Notes under the pieces: generated by a model | What the model was told of the DNA's origin: nothing | The model's database searches: none | What the model saw: the letters and a program-made list of their open reading frames with translations, nothing else | Made by a program: the position numbers and the translations under genes | In this document: positions 1 to 9,032 of the stretch, in pieces | How positions within the stretch are numbered: the stretch's first letter is position 1 | How the letters are laid out: each line of letters opens with the position of its first letter | From: an uncultured Bacilli bacterium | GTDB taxonomy: Bacteria; Bacillota_I; Bacilli_A; ML615J-28; CAG-698 | Reading direction: 5' to 3' | Assembly: GCA_934096585.1 (NCBI GenBank) | Contig: CAKOMG010000002.1 | Coordinates: 1-64,000 of the forward strand | Length of the DNA: 64,000 nucleotides

Positions 1-1812
1 GCAAAAAGTGGTGAATCAACACCAACAGATTATGACTATTTATTACTTAGTTATGAAAGTGATACAACAGGAGCATACACTACATTGGTAGGATTAAACC
101 TAAAAGAAAATGATATTGTTACATTTTCAAAAGATATTACTACACTATCAAATGGTGCAGTTGAAGTGACAGTTGAATTTTCAAGAAAAACAATGGAAGA
201 TGTTGTTACAAGTATTTTAACATTAGAATTAAATGGTGGAGTAACAGATTTTGCTAAAGCAACATTTACTAATTTTGAAGAAGTAATACTTCCTATCCCA
301 ACAAAAGCAAATTGTATTTTTGGAGGATGGTACTTGACAAATGATTTTAGTGGTGAAAAATATACTAAAATAGAAAAAGGTACAAAGCAAGATATGAAGT
401 TTTATGCAAAATGGGAAGAAGAAAGTTATGAAAATCTTTTAAAATATGTGAGTGATGTAGTAACATCATATACTAACGATACACTTCCTACTACTTTTAA
501 TGGTTTAACATTAGAATGGAGTTCTAGTAATAACAATTTATATCAAATTATTAATGGTATCGGTTCAACAAGTAGAGTTCATCAAACTCATAAAAAACAA
601 AGTGTTACCATTACATTAAAAGTTGATAATCAAACATTTACAAAAACTATTATTATCAATCCAGTTTTATTTGATGATATGACTAATCCAAAAGCAGTAT
701 ATTTTGCAATTGGATCTGCATCTAATTATAAAAATAATAGTCAAAGATACAAAGATGAAGGCACATTGTTCTCTGACAAGTTTAAAAATAATATGGATAT
801 GGTTTATTATGCATTTGCTATTCCCCAAACTTCAGGACAAGTTACTTTAAATACGCAATACATTAGTGAACTTATGAAATTAAAGAAAAATGGAATAAGA
901 GTATTAATGGTAATAGATGGTGCTAATAAAGCTCCTCTTCAAGCAATGGTTCAGTTATGTAATAATGATGAAACTAGAAAAAAATTTGTGTCTAACATTG
1001 TTTCCTTAATTACTCAATATAATTTTGATGGTGTTGATATTGATTGGGAATTTCCTGGCGTATCTGGACTTGATGGATATACAACTGCTATTGATCAAGT
1101 TAACTTAAATAAACTATTAAGAGATTTAAGAAATAGTTTAGATAGTTATCAAGATGAAGGAGGATCAAAATATATTATTTCGGCAGCTATCCCATCAACT
1201 AGTTGGGGTGCAGCTCGTTATAAATTTAAAGGAGATAGTACATTAGGCGGGATTAATGATTATTGTGATTATGTTAATATGATGAGTTATGATCTAAATA
1301 AATCAGATTATACATCTCATGTTGCAGCATGTTATTCTTCAACAAATGCAAATGACTATAAGTTCGGAGCCGTATATGGTGCTGATAAATTTATTAGTTT
1401 AGGGCTTGATAAGAATAAAATCATTTTAGGAACCGCTGCATATGGTAAAGCATATTCTGTTACGGGTACATCTACTTCCACAACGTATCCAGGCTTAGGA
1501 GTTAGTGCTAAGTTAACACAAATTACTGGTGTTAGTGGATCATTTGCTTCAGGCACTATTTATTATACAGGAATTGCAAATTTAATGACAAATCCTAATT
1601 ATAAATTATATACAGAAATGAACAATGGAAAAGTAGTTGGTTCATATTTGTATAATGATATTGATAAAATATTTATTACATTTGATAGTAGTTTAGCTGT
1701 AAAATCAAAATGCGAATATGCCAAGGCAAATGGTATGGGAATAATGGTATGGGCGTATGGAGAAGATGCAACTGACACAATAGTTGATACTATTTGTGAT
1801 AATTTAAAATAA
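1..1812 (+). CDS. Secreted/surface GH18 chitinase-like protein (5' truncated)
   Basis: The reading frame is open from base 1, so the gene begins outside the window. The TTG at 85 is internal and has no ribosome site. Domains in order, counting residues from base 1: an InlB-type B-repeat near 80-140 (GGWYL and FYAKW words), an Ig-like segment near 145-225 (LEWSSSN), then a glycoside hydrolase family 18 barrel to the end. The catalytic DGVDIDWE motif is visible, with the acid Glu at residue 350, and the terminal VWAYGED fits the last barrel strand. GH18 enzymes cleave beta-1,4 GlcNAc polymers such as chitin or act on glycans and peptidoglycan. The B-repeat and Ig modules suggest an extracellular protein. 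No C-terminal LPXTG anchor is present, and a signal peptide would lie upstream. A hairpin terminator follows directly. Confidence 0.9.
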   Translation, partial: AKSGESTPTDYDYLLLSYESDTTGAYTTLVGLNLKENDIVTFSKDITTLSNGAVEVTVEFSRKTMEDVVTSILTLELNGGVTDFAKATFTNFEEVILPIPTKANCIFGGWYLTNDFSGEKYTKIEKGTKQDMKFYAKWEEESYENLLKYVSDVVTSYTNDTLPTTFNGLTLEWSSSNNNLYQIINGIGSTSRVHQTHKKQSVTITLKVDNQTFTKTIIINPVLFDDMTNPKAVYFAIGSASNYKNNSQRYKDEGTLFSDKFKNNMDMVYYAFAIPQTSGQVTLNTQYISELMKLKKNGIRVLMVIDGANKAPLQAMVQLCNNDETRKKFVSNIVSLITQYNFDGVDIDWEFPGVSGLDGYTTAIDQVNLNKLLRDLRNSLDSYQDEGGSKYIISAAIPSTSWGAARYKFKGDSTLGGINDYCDYVNMMSYDLNKSDYTSHVAACYSSTNANDYKFGAVYGADKFISLGLDKNKIILGTAAYGKAYSVTGTSTSTTYPGLGVSAKLTQITGVSGSFASGTIYYTGIANLMTNPNYKLYTEMNNGKVVGSYLYNDIDKIFITFDSSLAVKSKCEYAKANGMGIMVWAYGEDATDTIVDTICDNLK

Positions 1813-1819
1813 AAAAATA

Positions 1820-1852
1820 AAGAAACAATGAATAATCATTGTTTCTTTTTTT
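1820..1852 (+). terminator. Intrinsic terminator after GH18 gene
   Basis: An 11-bp perfect stem (1820-1830 with 1837-1847), loop AATAAT, followed by a run of T. The 3' arm also contains the -35 box of the next gene, so terminator and promoter overlap. Confidence 0.85.
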
Positions 1853-1867
1853 AAAAAATGGTATAAT
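1839..1867 (+). promoter_or_regulatory. Sigma-A-type promoter
   Basis: TTGTTT at 1839-1844, a 17-bp spacer and TATAAT at 1862-1867, placed 16 bp before the ATG of the next gene. It is built inside the preceding terminator. Confidence 0.7.
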
Positions 1868-1883
1868 ATTTAGAGGTGTAAGA

Positions 1884-3620
1884 ATGAAAAAATTATTTGG
1901 TTTTATATTATCAATATGTTTAATGGTTTTAGTAATTGTTGGATTGTTTATATATTTATTTACTGATAAGGGTGGAGAAATGGATGTTGATCAAATTGAT
2001 CCAACCTTGACAACAGAAACAATAGTTTCATCAAAATTTAATGATGGTTTTCAAAATATGAAAGATACATATAGTATCGATGTAAATTTTACTGAAAGTG
2101 AGCTTAATACTTTACTATACAACTTTGTGAAAAAAAATATAAATTCTGATTATGATCCTAAAAATGGAAAAAATGATCAAACCAAGTATATTAAAGAAAT
2201 TATCTTTCCAACTGATATTCCTGTAGTAGGTGGAAAAAAAGCAATAATAAAGCATCTATATGGAACAATCAATGAAGACAAAGTAACTATTAATATGACA
2301 TTCAAATGTTTTGGAATTAATATGCGAATATATTTTACTTTTAGTATTACAGAAACAGAAGAAAGTTATGTTTTAAATATTGAAAAAGCATATTTTTCTA
2401 AAATCTCTTTAACCTCAAGTGTATTTAAAAAAGCATTTGTAAGTATGGAATCAACAATAAACGAATTCTTTAATACTTATAATTTACCATTTACTTTTAA
2501 TGTTAATAATATGAATTTAATTACTTCAAAAGAAACATTATCAAATTACATTAATTCATTAGTTGAAGATGATAGTGAATCTACAATGTTAAAGTCTTTT
2601 ATGGAAATATTATTTTCAAGTAAAAATGAAATGTTAAAGTTTGGAGTATTTGAAGAAAAGTTTGGATTAAAACTTAATTTAGAAAAATTGAAGGTAAATG
2701 AAAAAGATGTAGTATTAAATGAAGCAATATCAGCAAGTTTTAATCAAGAAGTCTTTATTAAAGAAAAATCACAAAATCTAATTATTAATTCTTTAGTTGG
2801 GAATAACGAAATTGATTTTACAGAAATAGAATTAAGCCAATTAATTTATGATAAGACTAATGGTTATAAAGATTTTGCTTTAACATATGAATTATTAAAT
2901 GGTGTAATTGTTAATTTTAAAGTTGATGGTATAACTTTAGACATTGATGATACTGGGGAAAATGTTATATTATATTTCATTTTGAATATCAATGGCTTAA
3001 AAACATTAGCTACTTATAGAGGTACAGTCAATCAAGAAAGTGATTCAAAAATTACAATTACAATGAGTAACGATATTATATTGGGACAAAATTTAGCAGT
3101 AGATAGCAGTTTTATTAAACCTATTTTAGCAAGTAGTCTTTCTGATTCAGCTATTTTGAAATATGATGAAACTACTAACTCATTTATTATTAGTTCTAAT
3201 GTATTTGAAGAGTTTCTTTCTTCAACATTACTTTCATCTAAACTTGAAGTCACAAAAGTAAAAATGGCTAAAGACAAATTAGTAATATACGTTGAGAGTA
3301 GTGATGTTTTAATTAATACAGTTATTAAAGCTAGTAAAGAAGAATTGAACAATTGCTTAAGTGGTGATTTCCTTGATTCAACAAAGTTTGATGTAAGTAG
3401 TAACGATCAACAAGAAGCACTAGATAGTTTGAATGATTCTTTAACAAATGTTAAAGACAAGATAAACAATAATACTTTAGATGAAACTAGTGTAAAAGAA
3501 TTAGTGGAATCTATAAATAATTTGAATGATAATAACAAACAAGAATTATTTAACCAATTAAAAGGATCATCTTCATCAGATGCTTTTGAAACATTATATA
3601 ATGAGTTGTTTAATAAATAA
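1884..3620 (+). CDS. Membrane-anchored extracytoplasmic protein of unknown function
   Basis: The start is ATG 1884 (MKKLFGF), preceded by AGAGGTG. An earlier TTG in frame lies inside the terminator and -35 box and is rejected. The 578-aa product has one N-terminal hydrophobic segment (about residues 4-24) with little positive charge after it, so it is a signal anchor or uncleaved signal with the bulk outside. The rest is soluble, rich in Asn, Ser and Lys, without cysteine clusters or a catalytic motif I recognise. The last ~80 residues (LDSLNDSLTNVKDKINN and onward) look like a helical or coiled-coil segment. It has its own promoter and terminator and so is monocistronic. I do not assign a family. 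Confidence 0.8.
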   Translation: MKKLFGFILSICLMVLVIVGLFIYLFTDKGGEMDVDQIDPTLTTETIVSSKFNDGFQNMKDTYSIDVNFTESELNTLLYNFVKKNINSDYDPKNGKNDQTKYIKEIIFPTDIPVVGGKKAIIKHLYGTINEDKVTINMTFKCFGINMRIYFTFSITETEESYVLNIEKAYFSKISLTSSVFKKAFVSMESTINEFFNTYNLPFTFNVNNMNLITSKETLSNYINSLVEDDSESTMLKSFMEILFSSKNEMLKFGVFEEKFGLKLNLEKLKVNEKDVVLNEAISASFNQEVFIKEKSQNLIINSLVGNNEIDFTEIELSQLIYDKTNGYKDFALTYELLNGVIVNFKVDGITLDIDDTGENVILYFILNINGLKTLATYRGTVNQESDSKITITMSNDIILGQNLAVDSSFIKPILASSLSDSAILKYDETTNSFIISSNVFEEFLSSTLLSSKLEVTKVKMAKDKLVIYVESSDVLINTVIKASKEELNNCLSGDFLDSTKFDVSSNDQQEALDSLNDSLTNVKDKINNNTLDETSVKELVESINNLNDNNKQELFNQLKGSSSSDAFETLYNELFNK

Positions 3621-3647
3621 AGGTTGAATTTATTTCAATCTTTTTTT
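3621..3647 (+). terminator. Intrinsic terminator
   Basis: Stem AGGTTGAA/TTCAATCT with one G-U pair, 5-nt loop, then a T run; it immediately follows the stop codon at 3620. Confidence 0.8.
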
Positions 3648-3690
3648 ATAGAAACGATATTATGTTATAAAATATATTTAGGAGTTAAAA

Positions 3691-4947
3691 ATGAATAAAA
3701 TATATTTATGTATTGATTTAAAAACTTTTTATGCATCTGTTGAATGTGTTGAAAGAGGATTGGATCCGTTTGAAACAAAGCTAGTTGTTGCGGATAAAGA
3801 AAGAGGTAAAGGGACAATTTGTTTAGCAGTATCCCCAAAAATGAAAGAATTAGGTGTGAAGAATAGATGCCGATTATTTGAAATACCTTCATCAATATCT
3901 TACATTGTTGCCAAGCCAAGAATGAAACTCTATATACAGTATTCTGCGGATATATATGGCATATATTTGAAATACATAGATAAAAATGATATTCATGTTT
4001 ATTCAATTGATGAATGTTTTATTGATGTGACGAAATATTTAAAACTTTATCAAAAAAGCGCAGAAACATTAGCAAAAATGATGATTGATGATATTTATAA
4101 TTCATTTGGCATAACAGCTACAGCAGGAATCGGAACAAACATGTATCTTGCAAAAATTGCTTTAGATATTAGTGCTAAGCACAACAAAACAAATATGGCA
4201 TATTTAGATGAAGATTTATATAAAAAAACATTATGGCAGCATCAGCCTTTAACTGATTTTTGGCAAATCGGAAGAGGTATTCAAAATAGACTTAATAAGC
4301 ATAACCTTTATACGATGGAAGATGTTGTTAAATGTGATCCAAATATTTTATATAAAGAGTTTGGAGTTAATGCTGAATACTTAATCGATCATGCAAATGG
4401 CAAAGAGATAGTTACAATTAATGATATCAAAAAATATAAAGCTGAAAGCAATAGTATATCGTACGGACAGGTATTATTTGAAGATTATAGTTATGGTGAG
4501 GCCCTACTCGTCGTTAAAGAAATGGTAGAACTAGCATGTTTAGATTTGGTCGATAAAGGGGTGGTTTCGAATAATTTGTTTTTATCGATTGGATATAGTA
4601 AAGATACAATCAAAGCAACTGGTGGCAGTATGAAAATTATTGAACAAACAAATTCTTATAAAATCATTAATACTTATTTTCTTGAATTATATAAAAAGTA
4701 TACTAAAGAAAACTATCCAATTCGAAAGATTCATATAGGTTTTAATAATGTAATTAAAGAAGAGGATGCAAATATTAATTTATTTTGTGATAATGAAGAA
4801 TTAGAAAAAGAAAAAAGAATGCAAGAAGCAATTCTTAATATTAAAAAGAAATATGGAAAAAATGCTATTTTAAAAGGAATGAATTTAGAAGAAAAAGCGA
4901 CAACAAAATCAAGAAATAAATTAATAGGAGGCCACAATGGCGAATAG
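3691..4947 (+). CDS. Y-family DNA polymerase (UvrX/YqjW/DinB-like translesion polymerase)
   Basis: The 418-aa protein has Y-family palm motifs: IDLKTFYASVE at the N terminus (metal-binding Asp9) and SIDECFID with Asp107-Glu108, followed by an HhH-like thumb (FWQIGRGIQNRL) and a little-finger domain. Family members copy damaged templates with low fidelity. Pairing with a YolD-like gene in the next frame is the known arrangement of the UvrX/YqjW subgroup, so that subgroup is preferred over chromosomal DinB. RBS AGGAG precedes ATG 3691, with a TATAAA-like -10 box just upstream. I did not see a clear LexA operator. It is the first gene of a three-gene translationally coupled set. Confidence 0.92.
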   Translation: MNKIYLCIDLKTFYASVECVERGLDPFETKLVVADKERGKGTICLAVSPKMKELGVKNRCRLFEIPSSISYIVAKPRMKLYIQYSADIYGIYLKYIDKNDIHVYSIDECFIDVTKYLKLYQKSAETLAKMMIDDIYNSFGITATAGIGTNMYLAKIALDISAKHNKTNMAYLDEDLYKKTLWQHQPLTDFWQIGRGIQNRLNKHNLYTMEDVVKCDPNILYKEFGVNAEYLIDHANGKEIVTINDIKKYKAESNSISYGQVLFEDYSYGEALLVVKEMVELACLDLVDKGVVSNNLFLSIGYSKDTIKATGGSMKIIEQTNSYKIINTYFLELYKKYTKENYPIRKIHIGFNNVIKEEDANINLFCDNEELEKEKRMQEAILNIKKKYGKNAILKGMNLEEKATTKSRNKLIGGHNGE

Positions 4948-5275
4948 AGTAAAAGCAGATAGAGCTAAAATCTTTTTGCCATTTGATGGATTAAAAGGAT
5001 TTAAAGAAGCTTTAAGAGAAAAAGAAAAAATTAAAGTTGCAAAAAAAATATTATCACAAGAAGAAAAAGATAATATTTCATACAAATTATTACAAATTAA
5101 CAAAGGAAATATTATTAAAATAATTTATTATGAAGATGGTGAGTATTTAGAAATAGAAGGTATGGTCTCATCAATTGACTATGTATTTAAAACTATTACT
5201 ATTGTTTATAAGAAAATAGATTTTAATAATATTCTAGAAATAAAAGGTGAAAACAATGATTTTAATGACATATAA
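4937..5275 (+). CDS. YolD-like protein
   Basis: This 112-aa protein has the features of the YolD family: RAKIFLPFDGLKGF near the N terminus and a C-terminal beta-rich half (YLEIEGMVSSID) ending in a region that reads like a nucleic-acid or partner binding barrel. Its start overlaps the polymerase gene by 11 bp, with GGAGG just upstream, so it is translationally coupled. YolD proteins almost always accompany UvrX-type polymerases, are thought to assist translesion synthesis, and have been compared with UmuD. No catalytic residues are evident. The assignment rests on sequence pattern and the diagnostic neighbour. Confidence 0.8.
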   Translation: MANRVKADRAKIFLPFDGLKGFKEALREKEKIKVAKKILSQEEKDNISYKLLQINKGNIIKIIYYEDGEYLEIEGMVSSIDYVFKTITIVYKKIDFNNILEIKGENNDFNDI

Positions 5276-5948
5276 TATTATGCACGGATTAGATTATATC
5301 AAATTATTACAAAAAGAAAGAATTATAGATTTAGATAAAATAATAGAAATTATAAAGGAATATAATCCTGATATTTTAGCTTTAAATGAAGTTTATAACG
5401 ATACAAAAGGTGTTAATCAAGCTGAATTAATAGCATCTAAACTTGGTTATAATTACTATTTTGGCAAAAGCATAAATCTAGGGAATAGTTTACTTTATGG
5501 AAATGCCTTATTATCAAAATATAAAATTGAAAGTCCAAAAACAATTAAGATTCCTGATGTATTAGTTCACGATGAAAATGTGTATTATGAATCTAGAATA
5601 ATAATAAAAGCTAAAATAAATAATTATAATGTTTTTATAAGTCATTTTGGGTTAGCAAAAAAAGAACAAGAAAATGCTATTAATACTTTAAGAAAAGAAA
5701 TTAAGGGATTAAATAATGTTATATTTATGGGAGACTTAAATATAGATGAGGAAGAACTACCAGTAATTGATGATGATCTCTATAATACATCCGATATATT
5801 AGATAAAAAAATAAAAACATTTACTTCCATCTCCCCAACAAAAAAAATTGATTATATTTTTGTAAGTAGGAATATTTTAGTTTTAGAAGTAAATGTTGTA
5901 AATAAAATAGCTTCAGATCATTTGCCTTTACTTGTGAAGATTCTTTAA
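5256..5948 (+). CDS. Endonuclease/exonuclease/phosphatase (EEP) superfamily protein
   Basis: The start is ATG 5256 (MILMTYNIMHG), with AAAGGTG seven bases upstream; a GTG 9 bp earlier is less likely because it lies inside that ribosome site. The 230-aa product shows the ordered EEP motifs: TYNIMHG, ALNEVY (metal-binding Glu), GNALLSK, SHFGL, GDLNID and the terminal SDHLP. EEP enzymes hydrolyse phosphodiesters in DNA, RNA, lipids or small molecules; the substrate cannot be told here. It overlaps the YolD-like gene by 20 bp, which ties it to the translesion polymerase operon and favours a nucleic-acid role. All expected catalytic positions are present, so it should be active. Confidence 0.88.
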   Translation: MILMTYNIMHGLDYIKLLQKERIIDLDKIIEIIKEYNPDILALNEVYNDTKGVNQAELIASKLGYNYYFGKSINLGNSLLYGNALLSKYKIESPKTIKIPDVLVHDENVYYESRIIIKAKINNYNVFISHFGLAKKEQENAINTLRKEIKGLNNVIFMGDLNIDEEELPVIDDDLYNTSDILDKKIKTFTSISPTKKIDYIFVSRNILVLEVNVVNKIASDHLPLLVKIL

Positions 5949-5974
5949 AATTAATTTATTTTTAAGTATAATTA

Positions 5975-5983
5975 TGCTATAAT
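5975..5983 (+). promoter_or_regulatory. Extended -10 promoter of ABC transporter gene
   Basis: TG-C-TATAAT (TATAAT at 5978-5983) 31 bp before the ATG; no good -35 box, consistent with an extended -10 promoter. Confidence 0.6.
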
Positions 5984-6013
5984 TTATTTATTAAAAATAA
6001 AGGAGGAAAAACG

Positions 6014-8473
6014 ATGTTAAAACTAACTAATATCATTAAAGACTATTATGTTGGAGAAACTGTTGTTCATGCATTAAAAGGGATTAATGTGGAATTTAGA
6101 AAAAGTGAATTTGTTTCTATATTGGGTGCGAGTGGTTGTGGAAAGACCACGCTACTTAACATTGTTGGAGGGTTGGATAAATACACAAGTGGAGATTTAA
6201 TTATTAATAATGTTTCAACAAAAAGCTATACGGATAATGATTGGGATACTTATCGTAACCACTCTATCGGTTTTGTTTTTCAAAGTTATAATTTAATTCC
6301 TCATCAAAGTGTTTTAAATAACGTAGAACTTGCACTTACTTTATCAGGTGTATCCAAACAAGAAAGAAAAGCTAAAGCAATTGAAGCACTTAAACAAGTA
6401 GGGTTAGAAAATGAAATAAATAAAAAACCAAATCAATTAAGTGGAGGACAAATGCAAAGAGTATCAATTGCTCGTGCCATTGTTAATAACCCAGAAATTA
6501 TATTAGCTGATGAACCAACAGGAGCATTAGATACTATAACAAGTATTCAAGTTATGGATATTTTAAAAGAAATAGCAAAAGATAGACTAGTTATAATGGT
6601 CACACATAATCCAGAACTTGCTGATAAATATTCAACTAGAATTATACGTTTAGTTGATGGTGTTATAAAAAGCGATTCTAATCCATATGTTAGTGAAGAG
6701 AAAGTTGTAAATGAAGAAATTACACTAAAGAAAAAGAAAAATTCCGCAATGTCATTTTGGACTGCATTTGCTTTAAGCTTAAATAATTTAATGACAAAAA
6801 AAGCTAGAACATTACTTACTGCTTTTGCGGGAAGTATTGGTATTATTGGTATTGCTTTGATACTTTCCCTATCTAGTGGTTTTCAAAGTTACATTAATAA
6901 GGTTCAGGAAGATACTTTATCTACATATCCTTTAACAATTGAAACAACATCAGTCAATTACACACAGATGTTAGAGTCGTATCGAGGAAAGAAAAAAATA
7001 GATCATGAGTTAGATAAGGTATATCCCAATAATGTTATGCAAGAAATGATAAAGGCGATGAAAGATGGCATGAAAGCTAATGATTTAAAAGCCTTTAAAG
7101 ATTATTTAGATAATAACGAAGAATTAAATGAATATGTTTCAGATATTCAGTATGTTTATAATGCCAAAATGAACATATATTCAGATAAATATGATGAAGA
7201 CAAGAATAATAGATTAGTACCCTCTTCTTATGAAATGAGTTTTCCGGGGTCAAGTGCTAGCTCAAGTATGATGAATACGATGATGAATACTTATCAAATA
7301 TGGACAGAAGTAATTAATAATGATGACTTGTTGAGTTCACAATATGAATTATTAGGAAAAAACTCAAGATGGCCTAGTTCATATAATGAAGTAGTAGTAG
7401 TTGTTGATAGTAACAATGAAATTACTGATTATGTTTTATTTGCTTTAGGATTATTAGATAGTTCAGAACTTATGAAAATGTTAATGATTGATGGATATGT
7501 TCCTAAAACAAGAGCATACACATATGATGAAATATTAGAATTAAATTTTAAACTTGTGCTTGATAGTGATTATTATCAAAAGAATGGATCTTTATATACT
7601 GATATTTCTGAAGATCCAAAAATTATGAAAAATGTTTTAGATCATGCATTAAATATTAAAGTTGTTGGAATAGTGAGAGCAAAAACTCAAGCATCAGCTG
7701 CCTCAATTACAGGTGCTGTTGGTTATACTCATGCATTAACAGAATATGTTGTTGAAAACAACTTTAATTCAAATGTAGTGCGTGATCAATTGGATTCTAA
7801 AACTAAAAGTGTTATTACAGGTAAAGAATTTACAAAAGATGAGAATGGGAAATATAGTGAAACTGAATATTTTAATGAATTAGCTAAAGTAGGCTATGCA
7901 AGACTTGATACACCATCAATGATTAATATTTATCCAGCAAGTTTTGAAGCAAAAGATAAAATAACTGAAATTATTACTAACTATAATAATAGTGTAGAAA
8001 AAGATAAACAAATTCAATATACTGATTATATTGGTTTAATGATGTCATCAGTTACTACTATTATTAATGCTATTAGTTATGTTTTGATTTCTTTTGTTTC
8101 GATTTCTCTTGTAGTTTCTTCAATTATGATTGGTATAATAACTTATATTTCGGTACTTGAGAGAACAAAAGAAATTGGAGTTTTACGTTCAATTGGCGCA
8201 AGAAAGAAAGATATATCTAGAGTATTTAATGCGGAAACTATTATCATTGGTTTAGTGTCAGGATTAATAGGAATAGGTTTAACCATCATCCTTGATATAC
8301 CAATTAATTTATTACTAAAATCATTAATTCAAATTAATAATATTGCCAAACTTCCAGTTATGGGAGGAATCATCTTAGTGTTGATCAGTGTCTTTTTGAC
8401 ATTCATAGCTGGATTAATTCCATCAAGAATTGCGGCTAAAAAAGATCCAGTAATTGCTTTAAGAACAGAATAA
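6014..8473 (+). CDS. ABC transporter, ATPase fused to FtsX/MacB-type permease
   Basis: AGGAGG precedes ATG 6014. Residues 1-230 form a LolD/MacB-like ATPase: Walker A GASGCGKTT at 38-46, signature LSGGQ at 142-146 and Walker B ILADEPTGALD around 163-170. After a short linker comes a first transmembrane helix (about 265-290, TAFAGSIGIIGIALIL), a large extracytoplasmic domain of ~370 residues, and a three-helix FtsX block at the C terminus (ERTKEIGVLRSIGARKKDI between helices 2 and 3). Family members couple ATP hydrolysis to mechanical work outside the membrane, exporting peptides or lipoproteins or sensing antimicrobial peptides. No two-component genes are adjacent, so the substrate is unknown. 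It appears monocistronic. Confidence 0.92.
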   Translation: MLKLTNIIKDYYVGETVVHALKGINVEFRKSEFVSILGASGCGKTTLLNIVGGLDKYTSGDLIINNVSTKSYTDNDWDTYRNHSIGFVFQSYNLIPHQSVLNNVELALTLSGVSKQERKAKAIEALKQVGLENEINKKPNQLSGGQMQRVSIARAIVNNPEIILADEPTGALDTITSIQVMDILKEIAKDRLVIMVTHNPELADKYSTRIIRLVDGVIKSDSNPYVSEEKVVNEEITLKKKKNSAMSFWTAFALSLNNLMTKKARTLLTAFAGSIGIIGIALILSLSSGFQSYINKVQEDTLSTYPLTIETTSVNYTQMLESYRGKKKIDHELDKVYPNNVMQEMIKAMKDGMKANDLKAFKDYLDNNEELNEYVSDIQYVYNAKMNIYSDKYDEDKNNRLVPSSYEMSFPGSSASSSMMNTMMNTYQIWTEVINNDDLLSSQYELLGKNSRWPSSYNEVVVVVDSNNEITDYVLFALGLLDSSELMKMLMIDGYVPKTRAYTYDEILELNFKLVLDSDYYQKNGSLYTDISEDPKIMKNVLDHALNIKVVGIVRAKTQASAASITGAVGYTHALTEYVVENNFNSNVVRDQLDSKTKSVITGKEFTKDENGKYSETEYFNELAKVGYARLDTPSMINIYPASFEAKDKITEIITNYNNSVEKDKQIQYTDYIGLMMSSVTTIINAISYVLISFVSISLVVSSIMIGIITYISVLERTKEIGVLRSIGARKKDISRVFNAETIIIGLVSGLIGIGLTIILDIPINLLLKSLIQINNIAKLPVMGGIILVLISVFLTFIAGLIPSRIAAKKDPVIALRTE

Positions 8474-8529
8474 TAAAAAAAGTCTTTCAAATTTATACAA
8501 AATGTGATAAAATATTATTGGTGATTAAA

Positions 8530-8958
8530 ATGATAAAAATATATACAGCTCCTAGTTGTTTAGGATGTAGAAAAGTAAAAAAATATTTTAAAGAACATAA
8601 TATCCAATACGTTGAAAAGAGTATTATCAATACTCGCCTATCAAGAGAAGATATTTATAAGATGCTTATGAAAAGTGAAAATGGATTTGATGATATCATT
8701 TCAACTCGTTCTAAAGTTTTTAAAGAAAAAAATGCGGATATTGATCAAATGAATTTATCACAACTTGTTGATTTCATTATTGAAAATCCAACTGTGCTTA
8801 AAAGACCTATTATTATTGGTGATTATGAATTACAAGTTGGTTATAATGATGATGATATTTCTCTATTTCTTCCAGAAGATTTAAGGGAATGTGAATTTGA
8901 ATGTGTTAATGGTTCTCATGATTGTGAATATTTAAAAAATTTAAAAATAGATAAATGA
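8530..8958 (+). CDS. spx: Spx/ArsC-family redox regulator
   Basis: The start is taken at ATG 8530 (MIKIYTAPSC), with GGTGA just upstream; TTG 8518 and GTG 8521 are in frame but lie in the RBS region. The 142-aa protein has a thioredoxin-like ArsC fold with a CLGC redox pair near residues 10-13 and the STRSKVF segment typical of Spx. Spx binds the alpha C-terminal domain of RNA polymerase and activates thiol-stress genes when the cysteines form a disulfide. It is about 11 residues longer than Bacillus Spx, with a cysteine-containing tail (CEFECVNGSHDC), so a paralogue is possible. A TGTGATAAAAT extended -10 lies just upstream and a strong hairpin overlaps the stop. Confidence 0.85.
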   Translation: MIKIYTAPSCLGCRKVKKYFKEHNIQYVEKSIINTRLSREDIYKMLMKSENGFDDIISTRSKVFKEKNADIDQMNLSQLVDFIIENPTVLKRPIIIGDYELQVGYNDDDISLFLPEDLRECEFECVNGSHDCEYLKNLKIDK

Positions 8959-8977
8959 AGCCCCTTTGGCTTCATTT
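8953..8977 (+). terminator. Intrinsic terminator after spx
   Basis: 10-bp perfect stem (8953-8962 with 8968-8977), loop CCTTT; it includes the TGA stop codon. The following T-rich stretch is short. Confidence 0.75.
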
Positions 8978-8981
8978 TAAT

Positions 8982-9010
8982 TTGAAAAAAAATTAAAAAT
9001 GTTGTATAAT
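8982..9010 (+). promoter_or_regulatory. Sigma-A-type promoter of rimO
   Basis: TTGAAA at 8982-8987, 17-bp spacer, TATAAT at 9005-9010, 22 bp before the ATG. Confidence 0.8.
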
Positions 9011-9032
9011 AAATAGTAAGGAAAAAAGAAGT

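Noticed and set aside
85..85. TTG as start of the GH18 gene
   Set aside because: The frame is open to base 1 with no ribosome site at 85; the gene is truncated by the window edge.
1839..1841. TTG start for the 1884 gene
   Set aside because: It lies in the terminator arm and is the -35 box; ATG 1884 has the ribosome site and a signal-anchor start.
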